Source: JAICNG01 sp035249985
Lineage (GTDB): Bacteria; Gemmatimonadota; Gemmatimonadetes; Gemmatimonadales; Gemmatimonadaceae
Length of the DNA stretch: 64,000 bases
Reading direction: 5' to 3'
Assembly: GCA_035249985.1 (NCBI GenBank)
Contig: DATFFP010000051.1
Span: 1-64,000 of the forward strand
The translations under genes and the position numbers were made by a program. The notes under the pieces were generated by a model, which was not told the origin of the DNA, did no database searches, and worked only from the letters and a program-made list of their open reading frames with translations. Shown in pieces: positions 25,772 through 34,915 of the stretch; the first letter of the stretch is position 1; each line of letters starts with the position of its first letter.

Positions 25772-26550
25772 TGACGGAACGCCCCCAGACGACCCCCAAT
25801 CGCGTCGAGATCACCGAGGAGCAGCGCAGGCAAATCCTGCGTGAGCTCAATCGGCCGCGCTCGCGCCTGCGGATGTTCGTCGACTGGGCGAAGTCCCTCG
25901 TCGTCGCCATCGTCCTCTTCCTCCTCATCCGCACGTTCCTCGTCGAGGCATTCAAGATCCCGACGGGAAGCATGGAGCGGACACTCCTCGTCGGCGATTT
26001 CCTGCTCGTGAACAAGGCCGTCTACGGGGCCGAGATTCCGTTCACCAGCGCGCACCTTCCGCCGATCGCCCGCCCGCAGCGCGGCGACATCATCGTCTTC
26101 GAATGGCCGAAGGATCCGTCGAAGAATTTCGTGAAGCGTCTCATCGGCCTTCCCGGCGATACGCTCGAGATGCGCGACGGCATCGTGCGGCTCAACGGCC
26201 GCGCCCTCGACGAGCAGTACGTCGATCACACGGCGCCGGGTGAAGACCCTTCGGGTGAAGACTTCGAATGGCAGCGAAATCACCTCGTAAAACAGGCTGC
26301 TGCGAGCGGCGGACCGTACCATCCCTCGCGTAACAACTGGGGTCCGCTGATCGTCCCTGAGAAGAGCTATTTCGTGCTTGGCGACAACCGGGACAACTCG
26401 TACGACAGCCGCTATTGGGGCTTCGTTCCGGACAGCCTGGTGAAGGGTCAGCCCTTCGTCGTGTACTACAGTTATGCGCGTGACCCCTCACATCGAGTTC
26501 CGTGGCTCACCAACATCCGGTGGCGGCGCCTTGGAGAACGCGTTCACTGA
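25771..26550 (+). CDS. lepB: Signal peptidase I
   Basis: 259 residues. One N-terminal membrane helix (KSLVVAIVLFLLIRTFLVEAF) is followed by the catalytic Ser at about 67 in PTGSMERTL, the general-base Lys at about 122 in FVKRLIGLPGD, and the box GDNRDNSYDSRYWG. These are the complete signature of the Ser/Lys dyad peptidase that removes Sec signal peptides on the outer face of the inner membrane. The start at 25771 overlaps the preceding stop (TGATG). A longer frame upstream would lie inside the previous gene. Confidence 0.95.
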   Translation: MTERPQTTPNRVEITEEQRRQILRELNRPRSRLRMFVDWAKSLVVAIVLFLLIRTFLVEAFKIPTGSMERTLLVGDFLLVNKAVYGAEIPFTSAHLPPIARPQRGDIIVFEWPKDPSKNFVKRLIGLPGDTLEMRDGIVRLNGRALDEQYVDHTAPGEDPSGEDFEWQRNHLVKQAAASGGPYHPSRNNWGPLIVPEKSYFVLGDNRDNSYDSRYWGFVPDSLVKGQPFVVYYSYARDPSHRVPWLTNIRWRRLGERVH

Positions 26551-26623
26551 GGGGCCGGAGTCGTCGTCCGCAATACCGCGCGTCCCCCGCGCGGCGAGGT
26601 CGCATCGAGGAGCCGGTGCCCGT

Positions 26624-27481
26624 ATGGGAGTGACCACACACAGGAAGTCGTCGTACGAGGAAGGGTCGCTCGACCAATACCTCCGCGACATCAGCATCTA
26701 TCCGCTGATCTCTCGCGACGAAGAGGTGCGGCTCGCGCAGCGCATCCGCGTGAACGATCAGGAAGCGCTCGACAAGCTCGTGCGCTCCAATCTTCGCTTC
26801 GTCGTCTCCGTCGCGAAGAAGTATCAGAACCAGGGCGTCTCGCTCTCGGATCTCATCAACGAAGGGAACCTCGGACTCATCCGGGCCGCCCACAAGTTCG
26901 ACGAGACCAAGGGCATCAAGTTCATCTCGTACGCCGTGTGGTGGATTCGCCAGGCCATTCTACAGGCGCTGGCGGAGCAGTCGCGCATCGTGCGCGTTCC
27001 GCTCAACCGCGCCGGTACCTTACACCGCATCGGCAAGCGCGCGAACGCGCTGCTTCAAGAGCTCGGCCGCGAGCCGACGCACGAAGAGATCGCCGACGGG
27101 ATGGACATCACCGAGGAAGAGGTCGCGAAAACGATCTCGATCTCGCAGACACATCTCTCTCTCGACGCGCCGCTCACGCCGGGCGAAGACAACAAGCTGC
27201 TCGATTATCTCCCCGATAATCTGAATCCCACGCCCGACGAACAGACGTTCGAGAAGGCGCTGACGGAATCGATCGAGGAGGCACTCGCGTCGCTCAAGGA
27301 GCGTGAGGCGAAGATCCTGCGCCTCTACTTCGGCCTGGACGGCGAGGAGCCGATGACGCTCGAGCAGATTGGCTCGCTCCTCGGCATCACACGCGAGCGC
27401 GTGCGGCAGATCAAGGAGAAGGCGCTGTCCCGTCTGCGCCATGTGTCGCGCGCCCGCGCGCTGGAGTCTTATCTCGGCTAA
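26624..27481 (+). CDS. Primary-type sigma-70 factor, compact form
   Basis: 285 residues. Region 1.2 (SLDQYLRDISIYPLISRDEE), region 2 with 2.4 (KFISYAVWWIRQAILQAL), region 3, and region 4.2 (TLEQIGSLLGITRERVRQIKEKALSRLR) are all present. Region 1.1 and the non-conserved domain are absent. This is the compact RpoD/SigA form known from Bacteroidota and relatives. The DYLPDNLNPTPDE segment resembles the region 3.2 finger of group 1 factors. The start at 26624 has GAGGAG 11 bases upstream. It is 73 bases after lepB and probably partly co-transcribed. Confidence 0.92.
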   Translation: MGVTTHRKSSYEEGSLDQYLRDISIYPLISRDEEVRLAQRIRVNDQEALDKLVRSNLRFVVSVAKKYQNQGVSLSDLINEGNLGLIRAAHKFDETKGIKFISYAVWWIRQAILQALAEQSRIVRVPLNRAGTLHRIGKRANALLQELGREPTHEEIADGMDITEEEVAKTISISQTHLSLDAPLTPGEDNKLLDYLPDNLNPTPDEQTFEKALTESIEEALASLKEREAKILRLYFGLDGEEPMTLEQIGSLLGITRERVRQIKEKALSRLRHVSRARALESYLG

Positions 27482-27503
27482 GGGCACGCATTGTCAGCGT
27501 TGT

Positions 27504-27534
27504 GAACGGGGCGGCCTTCGGGCTCGCCCCGTTC
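27504..27534 (+). terminator. Hairpin after the sigma factor gene
   Basis: A 9-bp stem, GAACGGGGC / GCCCCGTTC, with a 13-base loop lies 22 bases after the sigma factor stop and is followed by TTGCTC. The stem is strong but the U-tract is poor. Confidence 0.5.
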
Positions 27535-27591
27535 TTGCTCCAGAGAGTGCCGAACGCACTTTTTCCAAGCGAACGCACACCTCCCAACCCG

Positions 27592-29502
27592 ATGCGCGCG
27601 ATCCCTCTCCTGTTGCTCTTCGTCACCGTCGCATGCTCACGCGCAGTGACCGCGCCGACGGTCATCAGCGGGCCGATAGTCGGCATTCCGGTCGACAGCA
27701 CCTTCGCACGCGCGATTACCCGCGGCACGCGGACCGATACCGGGGCTCCAGGTCCTCGCTACTGGCAGCAATGGGCCTCCTACCGCATCTCGGCCCGCCT
27801 CGACCCGCGCACCGCACAGCTCGCGGGTGAGGAGACGGTCCGCTACCACAATCGTTCGCCCGACACGCTCCGCCGAGTCGCTGTCCACCTCCTGCAGAAC
27901 CTCTTCGCGTCGAACTCCCCGAAAAACGAGAACGTCCCCCTCACCGGTGGCTTGCGCCTCGAGCGCGTGACAGTCGACGGCCGTGAGCTGGCGCGTGGTG
28001 GAGACGGAGGCTACGACGTGCAGGCGACCATTGGATGGATTCCGCTCTCGCGTCCGCTCGCGCCAGGTGATTCGGTCGAGCTCGGGTTCACGTGGGGCTT
28101 TCGCGTCCCGCCCGCCAGCGCGCCGCGCATGGGTCAGGACGGTGAAGTGTTCTTCATCGCGCAGTGGTATCCCATGGTGGCCGTCTACGATGACGTCAAC
28201 GGATGGCAGACCGACCCGTACCTCGGCAACGGCGAGTTCTACTACGGCTTCGCGGACTACGACGTGACGCTCACGCTGCCGACGGGGTGGCTCGTCACCG
28301 CGACCGGCGAGCTTCAGAATCCTCGGGACGTCCTCACCGACTCGGCGCTCTTGCGTCTGGAGCGGACGCGCACAGACACGGGCATCGTGCACATCGTCTG
28401 GCGGCGTGACGCAGAGCGCACGCGAACCGATGCGGACGGCCTCCTCGAGTGGAAATACATGGCGCGTGGCGTGCGTGACTTCGCCTTTGGGACGTCGAAT
28501 CGGTGGTTGTGGGACGCGACACGTGCCGTCGTTGGTGACGCCAACGGCGACGGACGCGCGGACACTGCCGCCATTCACACGATGTTTCGCGCCACCGCGG
28601 CAGCGTGGGAGCTTTCGGCTCGCTTCGCCAAGCACTCCGTCGAATTCCTCTCCCGCGACATCTGGCCCTATCCATATCCGCACATGACGGCCGTCGAGAC
28701 GACGGTGTATGGAATGGAGTACCCGATGCTGACGGCGATCGCTGCCGTGCAGGACCCGCAGGAGCTGTATACGGTGATCGCGCACGAGATCGCGCACATG
28801 TGGTTCCCGATGCAGATCAGCGCGGATGAGAAACGCTACCCGTGGTACGATGAAGGACTGGCGAGCTACTTCGAAACGCGCGCCGCGCGCGATCAGTTCG
28901 GGCCTGCCGCGGGCGACCCCGCGGTGACCGGGTTCGTGAACTATCTGCGTGCCGCGGGCGGTGACGTCGAAGCGCCGCTGATGACGCACAGCGACCGGTA
29001 TCCCTCGCAAGCCGCATACGTCATCGCGAGCTATGAGAAACCGGTCTCGATTTTCCGCTCGTTGCGCGGCGTGATCGGCGACAGCGCGTTCGTGCGCGCA
29101 TTCAGAGACCACGGCCGGTGGTGGCGGAACAAGCATCCGACGCCGTACGACCTCTGGAACTCGTTCGAGAATGCCAGCGACCGCCAGCTCGACTGGTTCT
29201 GGCGCACGTGGTTTTACGAGACCTGGACCATGGACCTCGCGATCGCCGGCGGTCGCGTCGTGGGTGACTCGGTCGAGATCGACATCGAGCGCAGGCAGGC
29301 GGCGCCCATGCCAGCGATTCTACTCGTCAGGCGCGAGGGTGGCCGCGAGGATCGAGTGACCGTTCCAGCGAGCGTGTGGCTCTCCGGCGCGACGCGTCAC
29401 ACGACGCGGGTCGCGGCCTCGCCTCGCGTGCTGAGCGTCGAGCTCGATCCGGACAAGCTCTTCCCCGACCTGATGCGCTCGAACGATCGCTGGACCCCTT
29501 GA
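27592..29502 (+). CDS. M1-family-like metallopeptidase, lipoprotein
   Basis: 636 residues. The start at 27592 gives a lipoprotein signal (IPLLLLFVTVAC with the lipobox Cys). The zinc motif HEIAHMW begins at about residue 398, with the third ligand Glu 18 residues later in YDEGLASYFE, matching gluzincin HExxHx18E spacing of M1 aminopeptidases. A beta-rich N-terminal domain (ISARLDPRTAQLAGEETVRY) and a helical C-terminal domain (YDLWNSFENASDRQLDWFW) agree with that fold. It is probably anchored to a membrane and acts on periplasmic peptides. The AMEN-type exopeptidase motif is not obvious, so specificity is open. Confidence 0.88.
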   Translation: MRAIPLLLLFVTVACSRAVTAPTVISGPIVGIPVDSTFARAITRGTRTDTGAPGPRYWQQWASYRISARLDPRTAQLAGEETVRYHNRSPDTLRRVAVHLLQNLFASNSPKNENVPLTGGLRLERVTVDGRELARGGDGGYDVQATIGWIPLSRPLAPGDSVELGFTWGFRVPPASAPRMGQDGEVFFIAQWYPMVAVYDDVNGWQTDPYLGNGEFYYGFADYDVTLTLPTGWLVTATGELQNPRDVLTDSALLRLERTRTDTGIVHIVWRRDAERTRTDADGLLEWKYMARGVRDFAFGTSNRWLWDATRAVVGDANGDGRADTAAIHTMFRATAAAWELSARFAKHSVEFLSRDIWPYPYPHMTAVETTVYGMEYPMLTAIAAVQDPQELYTVIAHEIAHMWFPMQISADEKRYPWYDEGLASYFETRAARDQFGPAAGDPAVTGFVNYLRAAGGDVEAPLMTHSDRYPSQAAYVIASYEKPVSIFRSLRGVIGDSAFVRAFRDHGRWWRNKHPTPYDLWNSFENASDRQLDWFWRTWFYETWTMDLAIAGGRVVGDSVEIDIERRQAAPMPAILLVRREGGREDRVTVPASVWLSGATRHTTRVAASPRVLSVELDPDKLFPDLMRSNDRWTP

Positions 29503-29557
29503 CCCACGCAGAGCCGCGAAAAAGCTTCTGTCGGCCACCCATCTGACAGGAGTTGCA

Positions 29558-31471
29558 ATGAAAGTCCTCATCGCCGCGGCAACGGTCATCCCGCTGGCGC
29601 TCTCCGCGCAAACGGTTGCACGCGTGGAGGTGTCGCCCGCCGAGACGACGATGGTCGTGGGATCCTCGATCAAGCTCAGAGCCGTGGCGCGCGACGACAA
29701 GGGCGCGGCCATCGCACAAGCGCCCCGCTGGGCGGCTGCCCCGTTCGACATCGCGCAAATCGATAGCACCGGCACGCTCACCGCCATCCACCCGGGCGAG
29801 ATTCACGTCTTCGCCATTGTCGCGGGTCGGCCCGGTCGGGCGACGGTGCGTGTCGCGCAACGCCCACCCTCCCGCCTCCTGATCGAGAGCGCAGAAGGGA
29901 ATTCCACGGTCGTGGGCGCAACGCTGCAGCTCCAGGTCGGCGGAATGACGACTGCGAACGACGCGGTAGCCGTTCCCTCGGCCCGTTGGCGCTCGCGCAC
30001 GCCGGCGATCGCCGAGGTGAGCCCGAATGGCCTGGTCACCGCCAGAGCGCCGGGACGTGCAACGATCGTCGCCGAGTCGGGGGCGCTCAGCGCGACCACC
30101 GAGATCGTCGTACGCGCGAATCCGGTGCGGGCGGTGAGTGTGGAGCCAGTCACGCGTCCGGCGCGAACCGGCGATGTGGTGAGGCTGACCGCGACGCTGC
30201 GCGACTCGCGTGGCGGTACGGTCACTGGCGTTCCTGTGCGGTGGAGCGTGAGCGGAGCGGGTGCGCAGGTGGATGCCGATGGATACTTCGTCGCCGAGGA
30301 CCCGGGAGTGTACACGGTGACCGCGAGCGTCGGAGGCGTCGGGAGCGCGACGTCGGTGCAGGTCGTGCCGAGGAACGACCCGCGACGCCTCACGTCAGTC
30401 GCGCACGCCGCATTGCCAGACGGAACGATGGGCGCCGAAGTATGGCCGTTCGGAGACGTAGCGTACGTCTCGACGATCAGCTCTCGCGTCTATGTCTTCG
30501 ACATCGCCGATCCAACGGCGCCGAAGCTCACCGACTCGATCGTGGTCGACGCGCATCTCGTCAACGACGTCAGTCTCACTGAGGACGGAAAGCTGGGCGT
30601 CCTCACTCGCGAAGGTGCGTCGAACCGCCGCAATGGGCTCGTGTTCTTCGATGCCACCGATCCGCGGCATCCGAAGGTCGTTTCGGAGTTCACGGAGACG
30701 TTGACTGGGGGAGTCCACAGCGCGTTCATCTGGAAGCGCTACGTGTTCGCGACCGACGACGCGACGGGCTCACTGCGCATCATCGACTTCAGCGACCCGA
30801 AGCAGCCGAAGCAGATTACACGATGGGAGACACCCGACCGTGGATCGCGAATGCTGCATGACGTGTACGTTCGGGATGGCCTCGCATATCTCGCGTATTG
30901 GCGCGACGGGTTGATCGTTCTGGACGTCGGCAATGGTGTGGCCGGGGGCACCATCACGGCGCCCAAGGAGGTATCGCGCTTCGTCTACGATCACAGTGTG
31001 CTGTATCCGCCCGACTTCGTGGCGGGGACGCACGCCGTCTACCCCGCGGGCAAATACATCTTCATTGCGGACGAATCGCTGTACGGCGCGTTCGACATGT
31101 CCAGTCGCGAGCGGATTCCTACGCGCGGGATCGTGCACGTGCTCGATGCGAGCGACATCCGGAACCTGCGCAAGGTGGCGCAGTACGACCCGATCGAATT
31201 CGGAGCGCACAACCTGTGGGTGGAGGACGACTTGCTGTACATCGGCGCCTATGATGGCGGTGTACGCGTGCTGGATGTGAGCGGCGACTTGCGGGGCGAG
31301 CTGCGGGAGCAGGGCCGGGTGATTGGCTCGGTGTATACCGGCGCGCTCGATGGCTATCGGCCCAACCAGGCAATGGCGTGGAGCGCGATTCCGCACCGTG
31401 GCCACATTATGGTCTCCGACATCAATACGGGCTTTTGGGTGGCGAAGGTCTTGCAGCCGCAGGTACCCTGA
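29558..31471 (+). CDS. Secreted Ig-like and LVIVD-repeat propeller protein
   Basis: 637 residues. A short signal peptide (KVLIAAATVIPLALSAQ) precedes three Ig-like domains (about 22-105, 106-195 and 196-280; each has a TLQLQV or VRLTATL strand and a GRATI or VYTVTA strand). About 330 residues of LVIVD-type repeats follow (YVFDIADPTAPKL, VFFDATDPRHPK, IIDFSDPKQPKQI, VLDASDIRNLRKV, VLDVSGDLRGEL), predicted to form a beta-propeller. The start has CAGGAG five bases upstream. Proteins with this layout are surface or periplasmic, and binding partner and role are unknown. Confidence 0.85.
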   Translation: MKVLIAAATVIPLALSAQTVARVEVSPAETTMVVGSSIKLRAVARDDKGAAIAQAPRWAAAPFDIAQIDSTGTLTAIHPGEIHVFAIVAGRPGRATVRVAQRPPSRLLIESAEGNSTVVGATLQLQVGGMTTANDAVAVPSARWRSRTPAIAEVSPNGLVTARAPGRATIVAESGALSATTEIVVRANPVRAVSVEPVTRPARTGDVVRLTATLRDSRGGTVTGVPVRWSVSGAGAQVDADGYFVAEDPGVYTVTASVGGVGSATSVQVVPRNDPRRLTSVAHAALPDGTMGAEVWPFGDVAYVSTISSRVYVFDIADPTAPKLTDSIVVDAHLVNDVSLTEDGKLGVLTREGASNRRNGLVFFDATDPRHPKVVSEFTETLTGGVHSAFIWKRYVFATDDATGSLRIIDFSDPKQPKQITRWETPDRGSRMLHDVYVRDGLAYLAYWRDGLIVLDVGNGVAGGTITAPKEVSRFVYDHSVLYPPDFVAGTHAVYPAGKYIFIADESLYGAFDMSSRERIPTRGIVHVLDASDIRNLRKVAQYDPIEFGAHNLWVEDDLLYIGAYDGGVRVLDVSGDLRGELREQGRVIGSVYTGALDGYRPNQAMAWSAIPHRGHIMVSDINTGFWVAKVLQPQVP

Positions 31472-31477
31472 AGGCAA

Positions 31478-31573
31478 TTGCGAACTGCGAGCTGCGAACC
31501 TTCTGCTCACCATCGCGAGTTCGCAGCTCGCAGCTCGCAGTTCGCAGTTCGCAGTTCGCAGCTGGCAGCTGAG
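31478..31573. repeat. Intergenic repeat G: heptamer array with a short inverted arm
   Basis: The right side is a near-perfect direct array of the heptamer CGCAGTT/CGCAGCT (about seven copies, 31521-31573). The left side carries about three complementary copies (TTGCGAACTGCGAGCTGCGAA cut to three units). A stem of about 20 bp can form with surplus copies on the right. It separates the Ig/LVIVD gene from yajQ. Confidence 0.85.
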
Positions 31574-31593
31574 CCTCCCTCCGATCGCCACTC

Positions 31594-32094
31594 ATGGCCC
31601 AAACCAGCTCATTCGACATCACGACCGGCGTCGATCTCCAGGAAGTCGATAACGCGATCAATCAGGCGCAGAAGGAGATCGCGCAGCGCTACGACTTCAA
31701 GGGCTCCAAAGCGAGCATCGAATTTCAGCGTGCGCCGGGCAAGCTCGTCCTCGTCGCCGATGATGACTACAAGATGCGCGCGCTCATGGATGTGCTGCAG
31801 GGAAAGCTCATCAAGCGCGGCGTGCCGGTGAAGAACCTCGATATCGGAGAGGTGAAGCCCGCCGGCAACGACACCGTGCGCCGCGAGATCACGCTGAAGA
31901 TGTCGCTCGATGGCGACACGTCGAAAAAGGTCGTGGCGGCCATCAAGGAGGCGAAGATGAAGAAGGTCACTGCCGCCATTCAGGGGGAGCAGGTGCGTGT
32001 GAGCTCCGCGTCGAAGGACGAGCTCCAGGCGGTGATGAACCTGCTACGTGGCCAGGACTTTGGCGTCGAGCTGAAGTTCGGCAATTATCGTTAG
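31594..32094 (+). CDS. yajQ: YajQ-family nucleotide-binding protein
   Basis: 166 residues, the family length, with the conserved opening SSFDITTGVDLQEVDNAINQ, then RYDFKGSKASIEF and the end GQDFGVELKFGNYR. YajQ proteins have two ferredoxin-like domains and bind nucleotides; some bind cyclic-di-GMP. The gene stands alone between repeats G and F, so it is probably monocistronic. There is no clear Shine-Dalgarno. Confidence 0.95.
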   Translation: MAQTSSFDITTGVDLQEVDNAINQAQKEIAQRYDFKGSKASIEFQRAPGKLVLVADDDYKMRALMDVLQGKLIKRGVPVKNLDIGEVKPAGNDTVRREITLKMSLDGDTSKKVVAAIKEAKMKKVTAAIQGEQVRVSSASKDELQAVMNLLRGQDFGVELKFGNYR

Positions 32095-32095
32095 G

Positions 32096-32207
32096 GGTCT
32101 CCTCAGGGTCCTCAGGGTCCTCAGGGTCCTCAGGGTCCGAGGTGCTCGGGGTTTTCGCACCCTGAGGACCCTGAGGACCCTGAGGACCCTGAGGACCCTG
32201 AGGACCC
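32096..32207. repeat. Intergenic inverted repeat F: nonamer arrays in both arms
   Basis: The left arm holds four tandem copies of TCCTCAGGG (32099-32135). The right arm holds five tandem copies of the complement CCCTGAGGA. A stem of about 40 bp is possible with one surplus copy. The element starts at the yajQ stop codon and ends 24 bases before the -10-like box of rimO. Confidence 0.92.
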
Positions 32208-32230
32208 TTCGCCGCTCTCTCTCCCCCCAC

Positions 32231-32236
32231 TAGCTT
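32231..32236 (+). promoter_or_regulatory. -10-like box for a probably leaderless rimO transcript
   Basis: TAGCTT lies seven bases upstream of the rimO GTG start. A weak TTCGCC occurs 17 bases further upstream. No Shine-Dalgarno is present, in line with a leaderless transcript beginning after repeat F. Confidence 0.35.
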
Positions 32237-32243
32237 CTCCTGA

Positions 32244-33635
32244 GTGAGAATCGGCTTCATCACTCTGGGCTGCGACAAGAACACCGTCGACAGCGAGCGC
32301 TACCTCGCGCGCCTCGTCGGCCGTGGCGCCGAGCCCGTCAGCGACCTCGCGACCGCCGAGGTGATCGTCGTCAATACGTGCGGTTTCATCGATGCCGCGA
32401 AGAAGGAGTCCATCGACGCCCTCATCGAGGCCGGCCGCCTCAAGGAGGACGGCTCCTGCCAGGCCGTGGTCGCCGTCGGCTGCATGGTCGAGCGCCACAA
32501 GCAGGAGCTTCTCGAACACCTTCCCGAAGTCGATCTCTTCCTCGGCTCCTCCGAGATGGATCAGCTCGTCCCCGAGCTCGAGCGCCGCGGCGTAATCGGG
32601 GACCCGACCGTCGAGCATCCCGGCGTGCGCGTCTACACGGGCGATCTGCCGCACGTGCGCTACCTCAAGGTGAGCGAGGGGTGTGATCACGGCTGCGCGT
32701 TTTGCGCGATACCGCTCATGCGCGGCCGTCATCGCTCGTTTTCCCTCGACGAGCTGATGCACGAAGCTCGCGAGCTGGAGCGACAGGGTGCGGTCGAAGT
32801 GAATCTCGTCGCGCAGGACCTGGCGCATTACGGGCGAGATCTGCGCGGGAATCCTCCTGGGGTGGGGGTTCGGCTCCCCGAGCTGCTCGAGACGCTCCTG
32901 CGTGAGACGTCGATTCCATGGTTCCGGCTCCTGTATCTCTACTCGGCCGGACTCACGCCGCGTCTGCTCGAGGTCATCTCGCGCGAATCCCGAATCGCTC
33001 CGTATCTCGACATGCCCATCCAGCACGCGTCCGACGCGGTGCTCGAGCGCATGCGACGGCCGGAGCGCGAGCGCACCATTCGCGAAAAAGTCCGGCGTGT
33101 GCGCGACGCTGTCCCTGACGTCGCCATTCGCACGACGTGCATCGTCGGGTTTCCAGGGGAGACGGACGCGGACTTTCAGCGGCTGCTCGATTTCCTCGAG
33201 GAGACGCAATTCGAGCGCGTTGGCGCGTTCACGTACAGTGCGCAGGAGGGCACGCGGGCACATGCGATGGCGGACGATGTGCCGGACGACGTAAAGCGTG
33301 AGCGGCTGGAGCGCCTGCTCGACTTACAGCGTGCAGTGACCGCCGAACGTTACGAGCGTTTTATCGGGCGGCGCGTGCGTGGCATCGTCGACCGGCGCGC
33401 CGATCGGCTGGAGGCACGTGCCATCTGGCAGGCCGACGACATCGACGGCCTCACCGTCCTCGCGGGCGATGCGGCTCCCGGCTCGATCGTGGACATGACG
33501 ATCACGGCGGTGCACGACGACTTCGACTTCCTCGCGACTCAAGAGGCCGTCATCGCCAGTCCGCCGGTGCCGGTTCGCTCGCGATCGTCGTTGCCGGTGG
33601 TGTCGCTCACGAGCATCGGGAGCTTTGGTCGGTGA
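32244..33635 (+). CDS. rimO: Ribosomal protein uS12 methylthiotransferase
   Basis: 463 residues. The N-terminal UPF0004 domain (TLGCDKNTVDSE with Cys, NTCGFIDAAKKES, AVGCMVERH) supplies three Cys for one cluster. The radical-SAM motif CDHGCAFC (about 149-156) supplies the other, and a C-terminal TRAM domain follows. LGCxKNxVDSE and the LVAQDLAHYGRD pattern distinguish RimO from MiaB. It methylthiolates the conserved Asp of ribosomal protein S12. GTG start. It heads an eight-gene run with 4-base overlaps (next gene at 33632). Confidence 0.96.
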   Translation: MRIGFITLGCDKNTVDSERYLARLVGRGAEPVSDLATAEVIVVNTCGFIDAAKKESIDALIEAGRLKEDGSCQAVVAVGCMVERHKQELLEHLPEVDLFLGSSEMDQLVPELERRGVIGDPTVEHPGVRVYTGDLPHVRYLKVSEGCDHGCAFCAIPLMRGRHRSFSLDELMHEARELERQGAVEVNLVAQDLAHYGRDLRGNPPGVGVRLPELLETLLRETSIPWFRLLYLYSAGLTPRLLEVISRESRIAPYLDMPIQHASDAVLERMRRPERERTIREKVRRVRDAVPDVAIRTTCIVGFPGETDADFQRLLDFLEETQFERVGAFTYSAQEGTRAHAMADDVPDDVKRERLERLLDLQRAVTAERYERFIGRRVRGIVDRRADRLEARAIWQADDIDGLTVLAGDAAPGSIVDMTITAVHDDFDFLATQEAVIASPPVPVRSRSSLPVVSLTSIGSFGR

Positions 33636-34915
33636 CGGTGCGCAGCGCCGCGATCATGGCGCGGGCGCGCGATCTGTTTCCGGGTGGGGTGAGCTCGCCG
33701 GTCCGCGCCTTCCGCGGCGTGGGCGGCGAGCCCTTCGTCGTGCACCGCGGGGAAGGGCCGCGCCTGTTCGACGCGGACGGCCGACAATACATCGACTACG
33801 TGCTCTCGTGGGGGGCCTTGGCGCTCGGCCACGCATCACCTCCGGTGCTCGATGCGATTGCGGACGCGATGCAGCGTGGAACGAGCTTCGGCGCCCCAAC
33901 GGAGCTCGAGGTGGAGCTTGGGGAGCTCGTCAGGCAGCGTATGCCGCACGTCGAGATGATGCGGTTCGTCTCGAGCGGCACCGAGGCGACGATGAGCGCC
34001 ATTCGTCTCGCCCGCGCCGCCACTGGCCGCGAGTACATTCTGAAGTTCGACGGATGCTATCATGGCCATGGCGACGCGTTTCTCGTGCGCGCGGGATCGG
34101 GGGTCGCGACCCTCGGGCTGCCCGATTCTCCCGGCGTTCCCGATTCGCTCGCCGCGCTGACGCTGTCCGCACCCTTCAACGACCTGAATGCCGTTCACGA
34201 GGTCGCGTCGGTGCAGGGCAGCCGCCTCGCCGCCATCATCGTCGAGCCGATCATCGGCAACGCGGGCTTCGTCGCACCGGATCCAGCCTTCCTTCGCGGA
34301 CTGCGAAGCGTGGCGGATGACGCTGGCGCTCTCTTGATCTTCGATGAGGTGATGACCGGCTTTCGCATCGCGCCCGGCGGAGCTCACGAGCGGTTTGACG
34401 TTCGCGCCGATCTTACGACGCTCGGCAAGGTGATCGGAGGCGGGTTGCCAGCGGCTGCGTACGGCGGACGACGCGACCTCATGGAGATGGTCGCGCCTTC
34501 CGGGCCGGTGTATCAGGCCGGCACACTGTCCGGCAATCCGCTGGCGATGGCCGCGGGCCTCGCCACTCTTCGCATGTTGACGCCGTCGCTGCATCAGAAG
34601 GTCGAGGCGAGGACGACTCGCCTCGTTTCGGGACTGCGAGAGATCGCCGCCCGGCTTCGCGTTCCCTTTACCGCGGACAGTGCGGGATCGATGTTCGGCT
34701 TCTTTTTCCGGGCAGAGCCCGTGCGCTCATTCGCCGATGCGCGCGCGAGCGATGTGCAGCTGTTCCGACGCTTTTTCCACGCCGCGCTCGAGCTCGGCGT
34801 TTACTTCGCGCCGTCTCCCTTCGAGGCCGGCTTCGTCTCCGCGGCGCATGGAGACGCCGAGATCGACGCGACCCTCGACCGTGTCGAGCGCGCTCTGGAT
34901 ACCGCGCGTGCCTAA
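33632..34915 (+). CDS. hemL: Glutamate-1-semialdehyde 2,1-aminomutase
   Basis: 427 residues, a PLP enzyme of class III aminotransferases. It has the GSA-aminomutase opening PGGVSSPVRAF, YIDYVLSWGALALGHA, the cofactor-binding SSGTEATMSAIRLAR, DEVMTGFR and the Schiff-base Lys in TLGKVIGGGLP. It forms 5-aminolevulinate for tetrapyrrole synthesis by the C5 pathway. The GTG start overlaps rimO by four bases. No other hem gene is present in the window. Confidence 0.95.
   Translation: MTVRSAAIMARARDLFPGGVSSPVRAFRGVGGEPFVVHRGEGPRLFDADGRQYIDYVLSWGALALGHASPPVLDAIADAMQRGTSFGAPTELEVELGELVRQRMPHVEMMRFVSSGTEATMSAIRLARAATGREYILKFDGCYHGHGDAFLVRAGSGVATLGLPDSPGVPDSLAALTLSAPFNDLNAVHEVASVQGSRLAAIIVEPIIGNAGFVAPDPAFLRGLRSVADDAGALLIFDEVMTGFRIAPGGAHERFDVRADLTTLGKVIGGGLPAAAYGGRRDLMEMVAPSGPVYQAGTLSGNPLAMAAGLATLRMLTPSLHQKVEARTTRLVSGLREIAARLRVPFTADSAGSMFGFFFRAEPVRSFADARASDVQLFRRFFHAALELGVYFAPSPFEAGFVSAAHGDAEIDATLDRVERALDTARA

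Noticed and set aside
32096..32207. Possible CRISPR array because of regular short repeats
   Set aside because: The units are 9 bases with no unique spacers, and the two halves are inverted relative to each other. No cas gene is nearby.
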